Positions 37,172 through 49,100 of a stretch of 64,000 nucleotides of DNA are shown piece by piece. The DNA lies in assembly GCA_028023455.1 (NCBI GenBank), contig JAQFVV010006640.1:1-64000 (forward strand), in the 5' to 3' direction. This DNA is from Epiperipatus broadwayi. Taxonomy: Eukaryota; Onychophora; Udeonychophora; Euonychophora; Peripatidae. The translations under genes were made by a program, and so were the position numbers. The notes beneath the pieces are model-generated. The model did no database searches. It had not been told where the DNA came from and was given only the letters and a program-made list of their open reading frames with translations. The first letter of the stretch is position 1. Each line of letters begins with the position of its first letter.

Positions 37172-37390
37172 AATATATAGGGAATTTGATCAGACTTTCA
37201 CATGACCCTCAACTATCCATGCTACCTCGCACATGTCAAAAAGATAAATAATCACCAATATTTGTATTTCATGCTAAACCAGCACTCGTCAGTTGGTCTA
37301 GATTATCATCTCCACACATATATACAATCAATGCTCAGCTTATATTAAGATAGCCTAAACCCTCTATATATTACATATTGGAGTCCAGGT
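37172..37390 (+). repeat. ~470 bp repeat family, partial copy
   Basis: Shares TATAGGGAATTTGATCAGA, AAAGATAAATAATCACCAAT, ATTTCATGCTAAACCAGCA and CATCTCCACACATATAT with the copies at 38682 and 44732. Confidence 0.75.
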
Positions 37391-38681
37391 ATGAAAAATC
37401 ATGTACTGTAGGCAAAATCCATATAATAAATTAATAATAATAAAAGAAATAATTTCCAAATTCGTTTATGCTTCTTTCCACAACATATTCAATAAATAGT
37501 TATTAACAAACAGCATAACTATTTTCTTGTTCAAGTTAAAATAAATGATACAAATATAAAACATTAATTTATAACATTAATTAGTAATGATACAAAGATA
37601 AATCATTAATTACCAATATATTTTAGAAGATATAAAATAGATGAAATCTTAAAATTATTTTAATTTAAAACATTGTCAACGATCATTTAGCAAAGTCCAG
37701 TCTTGTCATGGATTTTAAATCGCATGTACCTTTTATCTGTATAAGTCTATTTTTTTTTACGGCATTGGCTTGGCATTTTTTTTTTTTTTTTGAGTAGTGG
37801 CGTCTCCATTTTACTTTATTCAATTACAGTTAGACTATCTGAAGTTGATCTTATAAATGAAATTGTTACTCTCTGGTGTAGTAATGGCAGCAAATTAAAA
37901 TCGGGCACATATAATCAGTTCAAAGCTTCATTTCACTAGTATTAACAGGTTCAGTGATGACAGAGACACACATACATACATTATCTTTAGTCTGACATGG
38001 GCAACATTTTACCAATATTTTTGAGTGCTTTTATATTCTTAATAGTGCAGAAAGTGACCTTTTCAGAGTTTAAAATCAACCACTCTGTTTACTTCAGCTT
38101 TCAGCCCCGCTGGGCACTCCAGGCTGTTGTAGAGTCTTGAGGTCATTAACTTCTTTTCAGCTACCAAAAAAATTTCTGGTGATTAATTGATTCAGTTCAT
38201 GTTGCTGCACAAATTAAGTTTTGATAATAATTTATCACGAATGAAACAGCTATAGACAATGCCCTACTTCATCACTACTGTTTTTCTTTATCGGCACCAT
38301 TTTTTAAATTAATTATTTAATTTTTTCCCAATTTTCAGATTTACCTCTCTGAGTTGGATAATTTTTTGCACCCAAAATCTAATCTTGTTTGTTTTTATAT
38401 TCTTTTATTACAAACTACTTTTTAGACTTTTTTTATGAAATAATGATAAAGAACAAATATATATATATCTTTTATAGTATACACTTTAAAAGTTTTATAA
38501 AATGTATTTTCTACTAAAAATGCATACTTTACAACTAGAATTTCTTTCAAAAGAAATTTATTTTACTATTTTTTTCTGGTTAAACTTTAATCAATTGTGA
38601 AAAAGAAAAACAAGGAAAAAATAATAAAGGTTAGCTAATTTCATTCATTAATACAGCTTTGTTTCATCCCACTCTATTAGT

Positions 38682-39195
38682 GCTATATATAGGGTATATG
38701 AGCACAGATTTTCACATAACCCACCACTCTCCACACTATCTCATAACACTGATACACTTGAACACATATATGTTGAAAAGATAAATAATCACCAATATTC
38801 GTATTTCATGCTAAACCAGCAATCATCAGTTAGTCCAGATTACCATCTCTACACATATATGCTATAAGTGCTTAGATATATATTAAGATAGCCAATCTTC
38901 ATACTTTAATAGACAGGCTTCAATCTACTCCACACTCCAACTCTTCAACTGTCCATCCAATTGAAAATTTGATGATGGAACGCTCAAAGGCCACCCTAAG
39001 GCTGAGATTCTTGTCACACCCATATTGAGCTAAGGTCAATCTAACCACTCATACACAGGACATAATCCATTTAATACAAGGGATGGGCAGATATCTCTAC
39101 TATGTAATAACTGAAACACACAGGCTTATTATATACCTGTGTTTATATATGTAATATATAGGATATATGAGCACAGACTTTCACATTAGTGGTAG
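38682..39195 (+). repeat. ~470 bp repeat family, one monomer plus partial second
   Basis: GCTATATATAGGGTATATGAG at the start returns ~470 bp later (TATATAGGATATATGAG, CACAGACTTTCACAT), so this is slightly more than one tandem monomer. It encodes nothing. The inverse-orientation copy is at 44732-45297. Confidence 0.8.
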
Positions 39196-39229
39196 TATAC
39201 TTCGTACCAATAAATGGTGTACTATATAT

Positions 39230-41464
39230 ACCTACATAGAATTGTTCAAGTACAATAAATTACTCTACCAAATTACAATTTCACCAAAACTGTTTCAGAC
39301 AAAAATGGACAATTGTGTATTATGGGATGTATTCCTTACCTTGATGACATTCTAGTAAGTGCAAAAGCAAAAAGTGAGCTAACAAAAATTAAAGTCTATG
39401 TGAAGCTGGATATAATTGGTGTAAAATTTGATGTTCCTAAATGTACTTAATCCACTACTAAAATCAAATTTCTATGATGTGTAATTAATACTAAAGAAAA
39501 ATATTCTCATGTGGAAAAGTAATTAAATGCTGCTGCAACTAAATAATGTCAAAGATTTTCAGGCAATTTTAGGACTGCTCCATTTTCTTTGAGAATTTTC
39601 TAAAAGAAAAAGCACATATTGCCATGACATTATATCATTTATTAAAAAAGGGTCAACATTAAAAATAAAATGCTGAGCACAGCAATGCTTTCAATGAAGC
39701 TAAGGATCTTTTAACATCCAAACAATTATTCCTCCATCATACATAATGTATAGGAAATCACTGTTATTATTGATGCCTCAGAATATGGCATAGGGACAGT
39801 AAAATCATTGCAGTTATGAAGATGAATGCATTATAGTTTACTTTTCCACAATGTTGATTACTAAGAAAGCTTTGGCAATTATATATGTCATATAAAAAAT
39901 TTCACTAGTGTGTTTATGAATGTGAGTTTAAAATTTACACCAACAACCATCAAACTCCAGAAGACACCATTCAAATAATGATTCATTAGATCAATATATT
40001 AGCAGTGTATGTCTTTGAGTTAATATATAAATTGGGTAAAGTAATTGGTCATGCAAATACATGGAAAATATGAATAGCTATGTGCAATTCTGAGTACAAA
40101 AATTTAAGGTCACCTATATGAATCCCGTGGAATCAACATGTCAAATAGCATGCTAATTATCAAATCTTACATAGTTAGTTTAAGCAGTGTTTGCCTAATA
40201 AATAACTTAGTATAAAAGTTCATTTGGAATGCATGTGAGAGTTTCTTAATATCTAGTAATTGTGTTTTTATGATGGATCATGTACTGATATCCATGAAAG
40301 ACAAGACAGAAAACAAGTGCTAATCTCATTAAATGAACATTCAGAAAAAAAGAGGATGAAGAAATTAGTGTGGTTTTATGTATACTGGCCAAATATGAAC
40401 TATGAGATTGAGCAAAATGTTAAATGCAGTAGTGACCATCAATCTGAGAAAATTATAAATTTAGACTAAAGCAATTCAACCATGGGCAGAAGCTTCACAT
40501 AGACCATGCTGGGGTTCATTGAATGCTTAAATTTTTCAGACAATTATATATTCGTTTTCTAAATGGCAGAATATAAAATTATGAAAAACATCAGACAATG
40601 TTATTAGAGCTTTGAATGAAATATTCTCTTGCTATAGATGACTCAACTATTGTCTCTGATAAAGGAAGTGATTTTACATCATATTATTCAAAGTCCTTTT
40701 GGTTACTAAAAGAATACATCTTATATTAATATCATCATACTATCTGAAATATAATGTTCTAGCTGAAATAACAGAGCAGCATTTGAAAATTACATTAAAT
40801 AAATCTTCATACAAAAAGATTAGCAAAGCTTGAGCTGATACTATGAATCCAGCATTTTATCCCACTATGTTTACTAAAAAACATCTGCTGCATTATTAAT
40901 GTGATAAAGGTTCCAAACATATTTGTCAATCTTAGAGACTACAAAGAATGTACTAAAACAAAGTTGTATGGATGAAGAAAATTTCAAAATTGGTGAAGCT
41001 GTGTGAATACATAATATTTTGAAAAGATACTGATTTCCTAGAAGAATAATTAGAATTATATCGAAAACGTTAAGTGTAGTTCAAATATCAAATGGAAGAC
41101 AATTAAGGAGACATATTAACAACTTTAGAATTTGCCATGCTGATTACTAGAAACAAGACTCAGCAATATACATTTTATTCTTAATGAAGAGAATATTTCA
41201 TAAAAGAGAGAGAGAGAGTGCAGATATAGCATGAATACCATCAGACATAGAATTAGTAAAAAGCAATTAAATGATATGGATTTGGTGGAACTGAATCTCT
41301 CATCTAATGAGCCAGAAACTGTACAAATCTTGAGTATCTTTTCTTCTACAAAGTGCCACCTGGAAGAACTACCAATCAAGGTGAAAAAATCCACCCTTGT
41401 AAAAGCCTTTTTGAGAGTGTTGGAAACCTACAAGATTGGAAGATTATTTTATGTAAGTAAATAA
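39230..41464 (+). pseudogene. RT-RNase H-integrase relic of element C
   Basis: Reading the plus strand across many stops and shifts: YLDDILVSA at 39337-39363 is the RT catalytic motif of Ty3/Gypsy elements. IIDASEYGIGTVKS (near 39765-39800) is the RNase H opening block, followed by KIYTNNHQTP. Integrase-like text follows: LVWFYVYWPNMNYEIEQNVKC (zinc-binding linker), then STIVSDKGSDFTS near 40640-40680, the second catalytic Asp block. A 77-codon frame (41231-41464) closes the element just before the 3' LTR. It is unrelated in detail to elements A and B. Confidence 0.72.
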
Positions 41465-41519
41465 AGAATAATTTTCTAGAGAGAAGGGAAAATTGAAGTG
41501 TTTGTAATAATATAACACA

Positions 41520-41970
41520 ATGTTTGTAGATATGAGTATACACATTTATTTAGATAATTTTAAATAAAGATATTTTATTTATTGTAATTACCACTTACCA
41601 CACAATAATAAATTATCCTACACTAATACACTTCTGATTATTTACATATTGTTAGCTTGGAGGATTTTAATATTTACTAATTTATTAAGATTATTCGGAA
41701 GTTGCATTAACGTAAAACGTCGGATTATCTAATTAACTGTTTAAGCACGCTAGAAAGTGTAAAACTGACACAGGAAAATGAATTGTTATAAAATATGCAT
41801 GTATAGAATTATTGCACACATATTTATCGAAGATGATTCTACAATCAAGATTGTCTTCTCTAAAGATTAACATTAGGTTTTATTCTATTACATATTCATA
41901 TATTATTATTATTTTCATCAGTAAATAAACTCTAGTAAAGTTTTCTTATGTTGATGTTGTTTACTATAAA
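41520..41970 (+). repeat. 3' LTR relic of element C
   Basis: About 450 bp, block-wise similar to 34712-35095, ending near TTGTTTACTATAAATGG. Confidence 0.65.
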
Positions 41971-42984
<1,014 letters not shown>

Positions 42985-43102
42985 TAAACATAACGTTCAC
43001 TTTGTAAAGTATAAAGATATTGTTTGGATTTTTTTACTAAATAACTATCACTTAAATAGCAAAAAAAATATTTTTGGATTACAAATAAATATCAGAAAAT
43101 TT

Positions 43103-45700
43103 AGACTACATCATCATCTCATCATTTCCAACCATTATCAATATACTGGAGGGCGAAAGTCCTTTAAAGTTTAATCCAATGTCGATCCTAGATTTCATAT
43201 CCACAGTACTTCAGCAAACTTTTTATTTTATACACCTTTCTTATAAGGGTTTTTTCCTAGAACTTTTAAAACTGTTGGGATTCAGATTAAGTACTTCTAT
43301 TTATTATCACTTTTTCTAGAAAAATATTTAGTCCAGTTCATTTCAGTTTCTTAATGTTTTTAATGGTGCCAATGAATAACTTTCTGTTCTTATAGATGAT
43401 TTTTATTTTTGATTTATTTTTCTATTCTTAAAGTAAATTTTTCTATTAATAATTGAAGGGTCTTACAATTCTTAAAACATGTTTAATAAAAAGCCTTATT
43501 TTTTAAACTAATAGGCATACGACTTTTTTATTATTAACTTATTTTTACCAAAAAATCCTTCTAACTTTAATTAAGTGATTAATTTCATTCGTGACATTTT
43601 CATTTGTTAAAATCTGGCAAGATATTTGTACTTGTTAAATTCCTCTAATTGAAAAGCTATTAAACACCACTCTTTTTAGCACATATTTTTCATCTTACTT
43701 TCTTTTATCTGATAACCCTTGTAACATTTTCCGTTCTGCAAAATCTAAATAACTTAAATATCCATTTAATTTTTCTCCCAATCCAGATTATACTTCATAA
43801 AAATAGTTGTGAAAAGATTTGCGATATGAAATCTCCTATCATACACTCTTAATATTTATCTTTTTAATATCACTATACGCTCTAGAATATTGATAAATAC
43901 TCTCAGGATATGACAATATCCTGGATTTATATATTGCTTTGAAGAGATTTAAATGCCTTTTTATAAGCTACAATTCCAAAGCGTAATGGGAACTCATTCA
44001 TTGGACGTTTGCATGAATTTTCTAAATCGTTGGATGTTATCTACTATGATGAAACCAATTTAAATTTATTCTATTTATGAACTGGTGAAAATCCACAATT
44101 TGCTGTAGGTAAATGATAATAAACAGGTATAATTTTAAAAAAACTGATAGAGGTTAATTCTTCTTTGTCATCTTTGTTGAATGACAATATTACTACTACA
44201 TTCTTCCAAGTATCTGGTCCAACTTTATTTTTGGCAACAATTTCCCTATTTTTTTACTAGCTTTTTTTAATATAACAATTATCAGTTTTCTCCTCTTTCA
44301 TAGATTTAATTGCATGTTTTATTTTTTCATTCAAATCTGAGGAATTCAGAAGATATAACTGTTGTATTGAAATTTTATATTTTTGTTCTTTATAGTACGT
44401 AATTCCATATAGAATTCTTCTACATATATCATATTTTAATATTTTCTTCTTATTTCAAAAATAACCTTCCAATATTTTATTTTCTGCAACTATTTTTTTC
44501 AATTATATTTTCTTATATACTTATTAACTCTTTTTATACTACTTTATAAAACTCTAGATATTCAATTATTCTTAATAGATAATTTTTCTATATTTCTTTT
44601 TTGATTCATACATTGTATTAGTAGAAAATTCACTGGTAAACTGTAGCTTTTTTGTGTCAGCTATCTTTCTTGCAGTTCCTAATTGTTTATCAGTTATCTT
44701 CATATTGATTTTATTCAAATATGAAACATTTGTGGAGAGTGGTGGGTCATGTGAAAGTCTGTATCATATACCCTATATTACATATATAGACACATGGTAT
44801 ATATTAAGCCTGTGTTTCACTTATTACATTGTAGAGATGTCTGCCCATCCTTGCATATGTATTTAATGGATTATGTCCTGTACATGTGGGGTTCAGATTG
44901 ACCTTGGGTCAACATGGGTGTGACAAGAATCTCGGCCTTAGGGTGGCCTTCAAGCATTTCATCATCAGATTTTCAATTGGATGGATGGTTGAAGAGTTGG
45001 AGTGTGTAGTAGATTGAAGCCAGTCCATTAAAGTATGAAGATTGTCTATCTTAATAAATATCTGAGCACTTATAGTATATATGTGTGGGAGATGATAATC
45101 TGGACCAACTGATGATTGCTGGTTTAGCATGAAATACGTATATTGGTGATTATTTATCTTTTCAGCATATATGTGCTTGAGTGTATCAGTGTTATTAGAT
45201 AGAGTGGAGAGTGGTGGGTCATGTGAAAGTCTGTGCTCATATACCCTATATTACATATATAGACACATGGTATATATTAAGCCTGTGTTTCATTTATAAA
45301 ATGAGTTAATATTTTTAAATGATTTTCAAATTCTATTTAAAATTTTTTAGATATTACTGAAATTACAAACATCAACTGTTAATAAATATCTTTTTAATAC
45401 TTTTTATCTTTTAAATTTGTCACAAACTTATATCTTTCATTTTTCTAATCAATTTTATTTCCCATGTTATAATCTTAAACTACATATATAATCTAATTCT
45501 GTTTTATCTTCATTTAGATACTATCATGCCTATAGCCATTTAACAGATTTATCAAAGCAACATTCATAATTTTTTTTTTTCTCCTAATTTCAAAACCTTG
45601 TGCCCTCTTTCATTTTTATCTCTGTAACTTAATTTACCGATAGTAATTTCTTCTTCCAATCATTTACCAATTTTAGCATAGTAGATTCCCATGATGATAT
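43103..45700 (-). pseudogene. Decayed RTE-like LINE, split by a repeat
   Basis: The sequence matches the reverse complement of the 21-24 kb LINE along its length. At 43103 it starts with the (TGA)n tail and TTGATAATGG end in reverse. 44645-44730 matches the segment just after the endonuclease domain (CAGCTATCTTTCTTGCAGTT, ATCAGTTATCTTCATATTGA). After an inserted repeat (44732-45297), 45330-45700 matches the endonuclease region (AAACATCAACTGTTAATAAA, TGCCCTCTTTCATTTTTATC, ATTTACCAATTTTAGCAT). No usable frame remains. The 5' end is lost before ~45.7-45.8 kb. Confidence 0.8.
44732..45297 (-). repeat. ~470 bp repeat family inserted in the LINE relic
   Basis: GTGGAGAGTGGTGGGTCATG is present at 44732 and again near 45203. 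Each is followed by the same ~95 bp (ATATACCCTATATTACATAT, AGCCTGTGTTTCA), so the copy is one ~470 bp monomer plus a fifth of a second. It is opposite in orientation to 38682-39195. LINE sequence continues on both sides. Confidence 0.85.
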
Positions 45701-45957
45701 AAAAATATTATTTTATCTGATATATAAGTTAATTAATTCATCACCTTGAGAACTCCTTGAGATACTTTCTTTAAACACTCTAAATACATTTTTAAATATG
45801 AATGCAAAATAAATTAGTTAATAAAATTTTTAATAAATTATAAAAAATTATCACAAAAAAACAAACAAATGAAATGCGACATTAGTCCTTTGGATGTGCT
45901 CTAATTATTATATATTGTTTGTCGCTATATGCGTCTAACTTTATATTTTATTGTTAG

Positions 45958-46035
45958 AGAGTGTGTTGCAACTGGATGCAAGAATTGTCCACCAGATAAG
46001 CCAATTTGTGAGACTTGTGAGTGCGTTCCAGAAAC
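45958..46035 (+). CDS. Candidate Cys-rich secreted-protein exon
   Basis: 78 nt between TTTATTGTTAG and GTAAGTA. In the frame entered in phase 2 it has no stop and codes 25 full residues with six cysteines in the spacing C-x4-C-x2-C-x6-C-x2-C-x-C, plus CPPDKP and a final Pro-Glu. Both borders are in phase 2, so the exon could be skipped or duplicated without a frame change. Its first base completes the split codon of the 28221-28258 exon to Gln. Base composition and cysteine density are unlike the surrounding AT-rich repeats. Family not recognised; disulfide-rich extracellular or metal-binding roles are both possible. No further exons were found. Confidence 0.5.
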
Positions 46036-46117
46036 GTAAGTAAAAAATATATATAATTATAGTGAATTATTTATAAAGTTTTATATTACACAAAATACAT
46101 ATCTAAGTCTTCTACCT

Positions 46118-46119
<2 letters not shown>

Positions 46120-46158
<39 letters not shown>
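46120..46158. repeat. (CA)n-(TA)n microsatellite
   Basis: Short CA run followed by a TA run, directly left of the fold-back at 46156. Confidence 0.9.
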
Positions 46159-46159
<1 letters not shown>

Positions 46160-46352
46160 ATCAAAACTACCCCAAATCCAAAAGTCAACCAGACCAGCAT
46201 AAAAATAATATTAAAACACAACCAAAGGTTTCACTGCTACAAGCAGACTTCTCAAGTGTAAAGAACTACAAAAACTAAACCTTTGGTTGTGTTTTAATAT
46301 TATTTTTATGCTGGTCTGTTTGAATTTTGGATTTGGGGTAGTTTTGATTATA
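46156..46352. repeat. Long hairpin, 76-bp arms (fold-back)
   Basis: Left arm 46156-46231 and right arm 46277-46352 are reverse complements with two mismatches. The loop is 45 nt. The ends begin TATAATCAAAACTACC. No coding capacity, so it looks like a MITE-like or inverted-dimer element. It lies ~120 nt downstream of the Cys-rich exon's donor and would form a very stable hairpin in any pre-mRNA. Confidence 0.9.
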
Positions 46353-46399
46353 TATTGACTAGTTTAGCTTTATGCTTGTAATGTTTATATAATTCGGAA

Positions 46400-46418
46400 T
46401 TACATATAGTGAATAATT

Positions 46419-46454
<36 letters not shown>

Positions 46455-46473
46455 AATTATTCACTATTGTAAT
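46400..46473. repeat. (TA)n-centred palindrome at a Penelope 3' end
   Basis: ATAGTGAATAATTAACA, (TA)n, TGTTAATTATTCACTAT: 17-bp exact arms that extend to ~23 bp with one indel. The right arm continues into the 3' end of the Penelope-like relic. Confidence 0.85.
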
Positions 46474-49100
46474 AACAATAAAAATAATAAATTTAATGGT
46501 AATTAACTATTATATACAGTCTTTCAATCAGCAGAAGTATTTTCAGTTAATTCCTTAACCCTCCTCAACTGGCATTAAATTCAAAAAACATAATAGAAGC
46601 CAATGTTATTAATTCAAATCCCATGAATCCCGAATTTTAAAGTTAGCAGCTTGTTTTCTATTTACTAAAATTGTCTCCTTGATTTTTTTTTATCATGGTT
46701 TCTCTCTTCATGAAGAATCTTAACACATTCAAGATCAAATATGAATTTATATTTACATGTTCCTTTCATGATCCAAGAAAATAAGCAGTCATTAAATCAT
46801 TTTTATTTTTACTTCTCACACACATATTCTTTTAGTCATTTCTTAATAATCCATCATGATTCACCTATATATAACAACAAATATCCACAAAAATTTAATA
46901 CACAACATTTCTTTTTTGCTTGACAGGTTTGTCACATTTAGAATTATTTACTAACTTATTTACCCTTATTTGTAACACAAAATGAAACTTTAAACACATC
47001 TTTATATATATTCTTAAAAAATTTTACTTGAGTATTTGAAATATATGGAATAGATATTTATTTTTATTGTCAATCTTCAACTCCTTTAAATCATTGTAAC
47101 TCTTTTTAAAATGACAAAGTATTGTTAATTTGTTTAATCTTGTTCCCAACATTAAGCAATTTCTCAATAAATATCTCAATATTTTTTAATTTAACACAGT
47201 GGTAATGACATAATTTTTATTATAAAACAGAAAACATCTAATACTTGCCATCTCATGCATAACTGTATTTTTAATAGACAATTTATATATTTCCTTTTTT
47301 GCAATGGTTTGATTACTAATTTATAATTTAACATACTATTATATCTTTGTAATAAGTAAATCTGAATACTTAATACTTTTGTCCTGTTCCTATTCAATAG
47401 ACCATTTCAAGCCATTCAAATTATTTAACTCCTCTATAAGCAAATTTATAGTATTGGTATATCCACAAACAAAATTTCATCCACATACTTTTGTAAATTT
47501 TAATATATTTCTAAAAATACACCTCTAAAATATTACTCTCATATGTAGACAAAACAAAGTTGCATACTTGTGCAACAACAGGCAGACCCACAGGCCAGCC
47601 TTTAGACATTTTCTAATATCGATCTTCAAAATAAGCAACAATGTTACTTACCATCAAAAAATTTTAAAGAATCAATAACAAATTTTATAACTTAAAAACA
47701 ACTTTACTTTTTAATGTATGTTCAATTATTTCTATAGAATCTACTCTATCAGTAGAACCATACACTACTGTCATAACTACTGAAGCAATATCATCACTTT
47801 CTTCAATCACTATATTTTAATTCTAGGTATGAAATCAAAAAATGAAGCAGTAGTATTTTCCCAAATTCTAAAATCTTTTGTAGCAGCTTACCAATATATT
47901 TAGAAATCTGATATATAAATGAACCACCAAAATCAATCATTATTCGCAAAAAAATACCTTTTTATGTAATTTTATATTTTTAAAAATACAGGTCATATAG
48001 TAAAGGAAGATATATTTTATAGCACACATTATTACTTATGGCTTTATTCTTAACCTTTTTAAAAATATTGTTAATAAATTTTATTTTCTGACCATCCATA
48101 TTATATTCTTCAATCAAAAGAAACCAAGTTTATCCATTTGCACTTTAACTTTCTCAATATACTGACATTTCTTCATTAAACACATCCTCTGTCCTTTATC
48201 TTCTTTCAAACAAAACATATCAGTTTTTAGCTTCTGTTTAAATTCTGAAATGGCCAGTTCCCATGAATTTTCATATAAAATCACATTCAATTTATAACAT
48301 ATAACTTTCTTTATAATTTCAACAGCAATATAACTATTAGCAGGAATCATTTCAAATGAAATTTAAATTGCCACAATTAATTCCAAATTATAATTATTCC
48401 AAGTACCACCAGCAATTTAACTTTGAATGACTTTTTTTTTATTTTTCTCCATATATTCTTCTTCCTTATTCTACTTTTTAATATTCAGGCAGCAGAATTT
48501 ATCGTCTTGCTTAAAGGAAAAAAACCTAAAATGATCTTTTAAGCATTGAACTCTGGTATTCATTTGCAATAACCTTAACTTCATTACTACTATAATCATC
48601 TTCTCTTATATTGTAGAAAATTATCACACAAAGCTTTCCTTTCACTTTCATTCATAATAGTTTTTCACTCTTGACTTTTATGCTTGCTATTTTTTTATAT
48701 GTGTTTTTATCTCTGGAGTTCAGAACTCTCTCAAATTTAGAATTGTCTAACATTTTATCTTCTAAATTCCCTTTTTCATCATTACTTATTTTCATGGATG
48801 TCTGAATTTGTATTTTATTTTTATTACATGATAAAAGTTTATCTCTTTTAAATAATGAGTTTTATGTCCATTAACTAAATTCAAACTCAATACTTCATTG
48901 ATTTCTTCTATTATCACACTTTGTTCAAAATGTCATATTCCATATTAAATGTTTTATTTTTCCCAACATTTTTCACATGTCATGTTGTTGTTATTTTCTC
49001 TGTATTCATCTAAACATTTTGCATGAATCGGTCAATTTCAGCAAGATTGGTGTCATCTGTGAATTTTTTAGTTTTTTCTTCTTTATGTACTACATCAAAG
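46474..49100 (-). pseudogene. Penelope-like element relic with RT and GIY-YIG
   Basis: Read on the minus strand. 48350-48114 is an open piece (IPANSYIAVEIIKKVICYKL...) of the N-terminal region. RT text lies at ~47600-47150: GLWVCLP-like block, YVDEILFVDIPI in the place of the catalytic YVDD, then NGLKWSIE and IKPLQKRKYIN, the pattern following the Penelope palm. A GIY-YIG nuclease remnant lies at ~46930-46650: LYIGES, KEYVCE, KTCKYKF-like text, KILHEERNHDKKK, closely parallel to 61128-61499. The end near 46490-46530 shares TGATTGAAAG and TTACCATTAAATT with the other relic. Numerous stops and shifts. The 5' limit is approximate. Confidence 0.65.

Larger units (their letters stand above)
35839..39230 (+). 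other. Decayed or invaded interior of element C
   Basis: Expected protease and N-terminal RT region. No clear protease motif was found. A 69-codon frame at 36809-37018 is unassigned. Two insertions of the ~470 bp repeat are annotated separately. 37700-38640 contains T runs and an unrecognised patch of higher G+C near 38090-38150. Confidence 0.4.
34712..41970 (+). mobile_element. Ancient Ty3/Gypsy retrotransposon C
   Basis: Strongly diverged terminal repeats (about 34712-35095 and 41520-41970) share TTTTATTTATTGTAATTAC, ATCRAAGATGATTCT, AGTAAATAAACTCT and TTGTTTACTAT in the same order. Between them are a CCHC relic, RT, RNase H and integrase remnants, all plus strand and all full of stops. 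Two pieces of the ~470 bp repeat (37172-37390, 38682-39195) lie inside, so the interior has been re-invaded. Exact ends are uncertain. Confidence 0.75.

Noticed and set aside
41231-41464. 77-aa frame ending near GTAAGTAAA, considered as a host exon
   Set aside because: It lies at the end of the decayed pol of element C just before its 3' LTR and has no acceptor.
46190-46275. Hammerhead core on the minus strand of the 46156 hairpin (GAGAAG...GAAAC)
   Set aside because: The CUGAnGA box is not present and the sequence is explained by the long inverted repeat.
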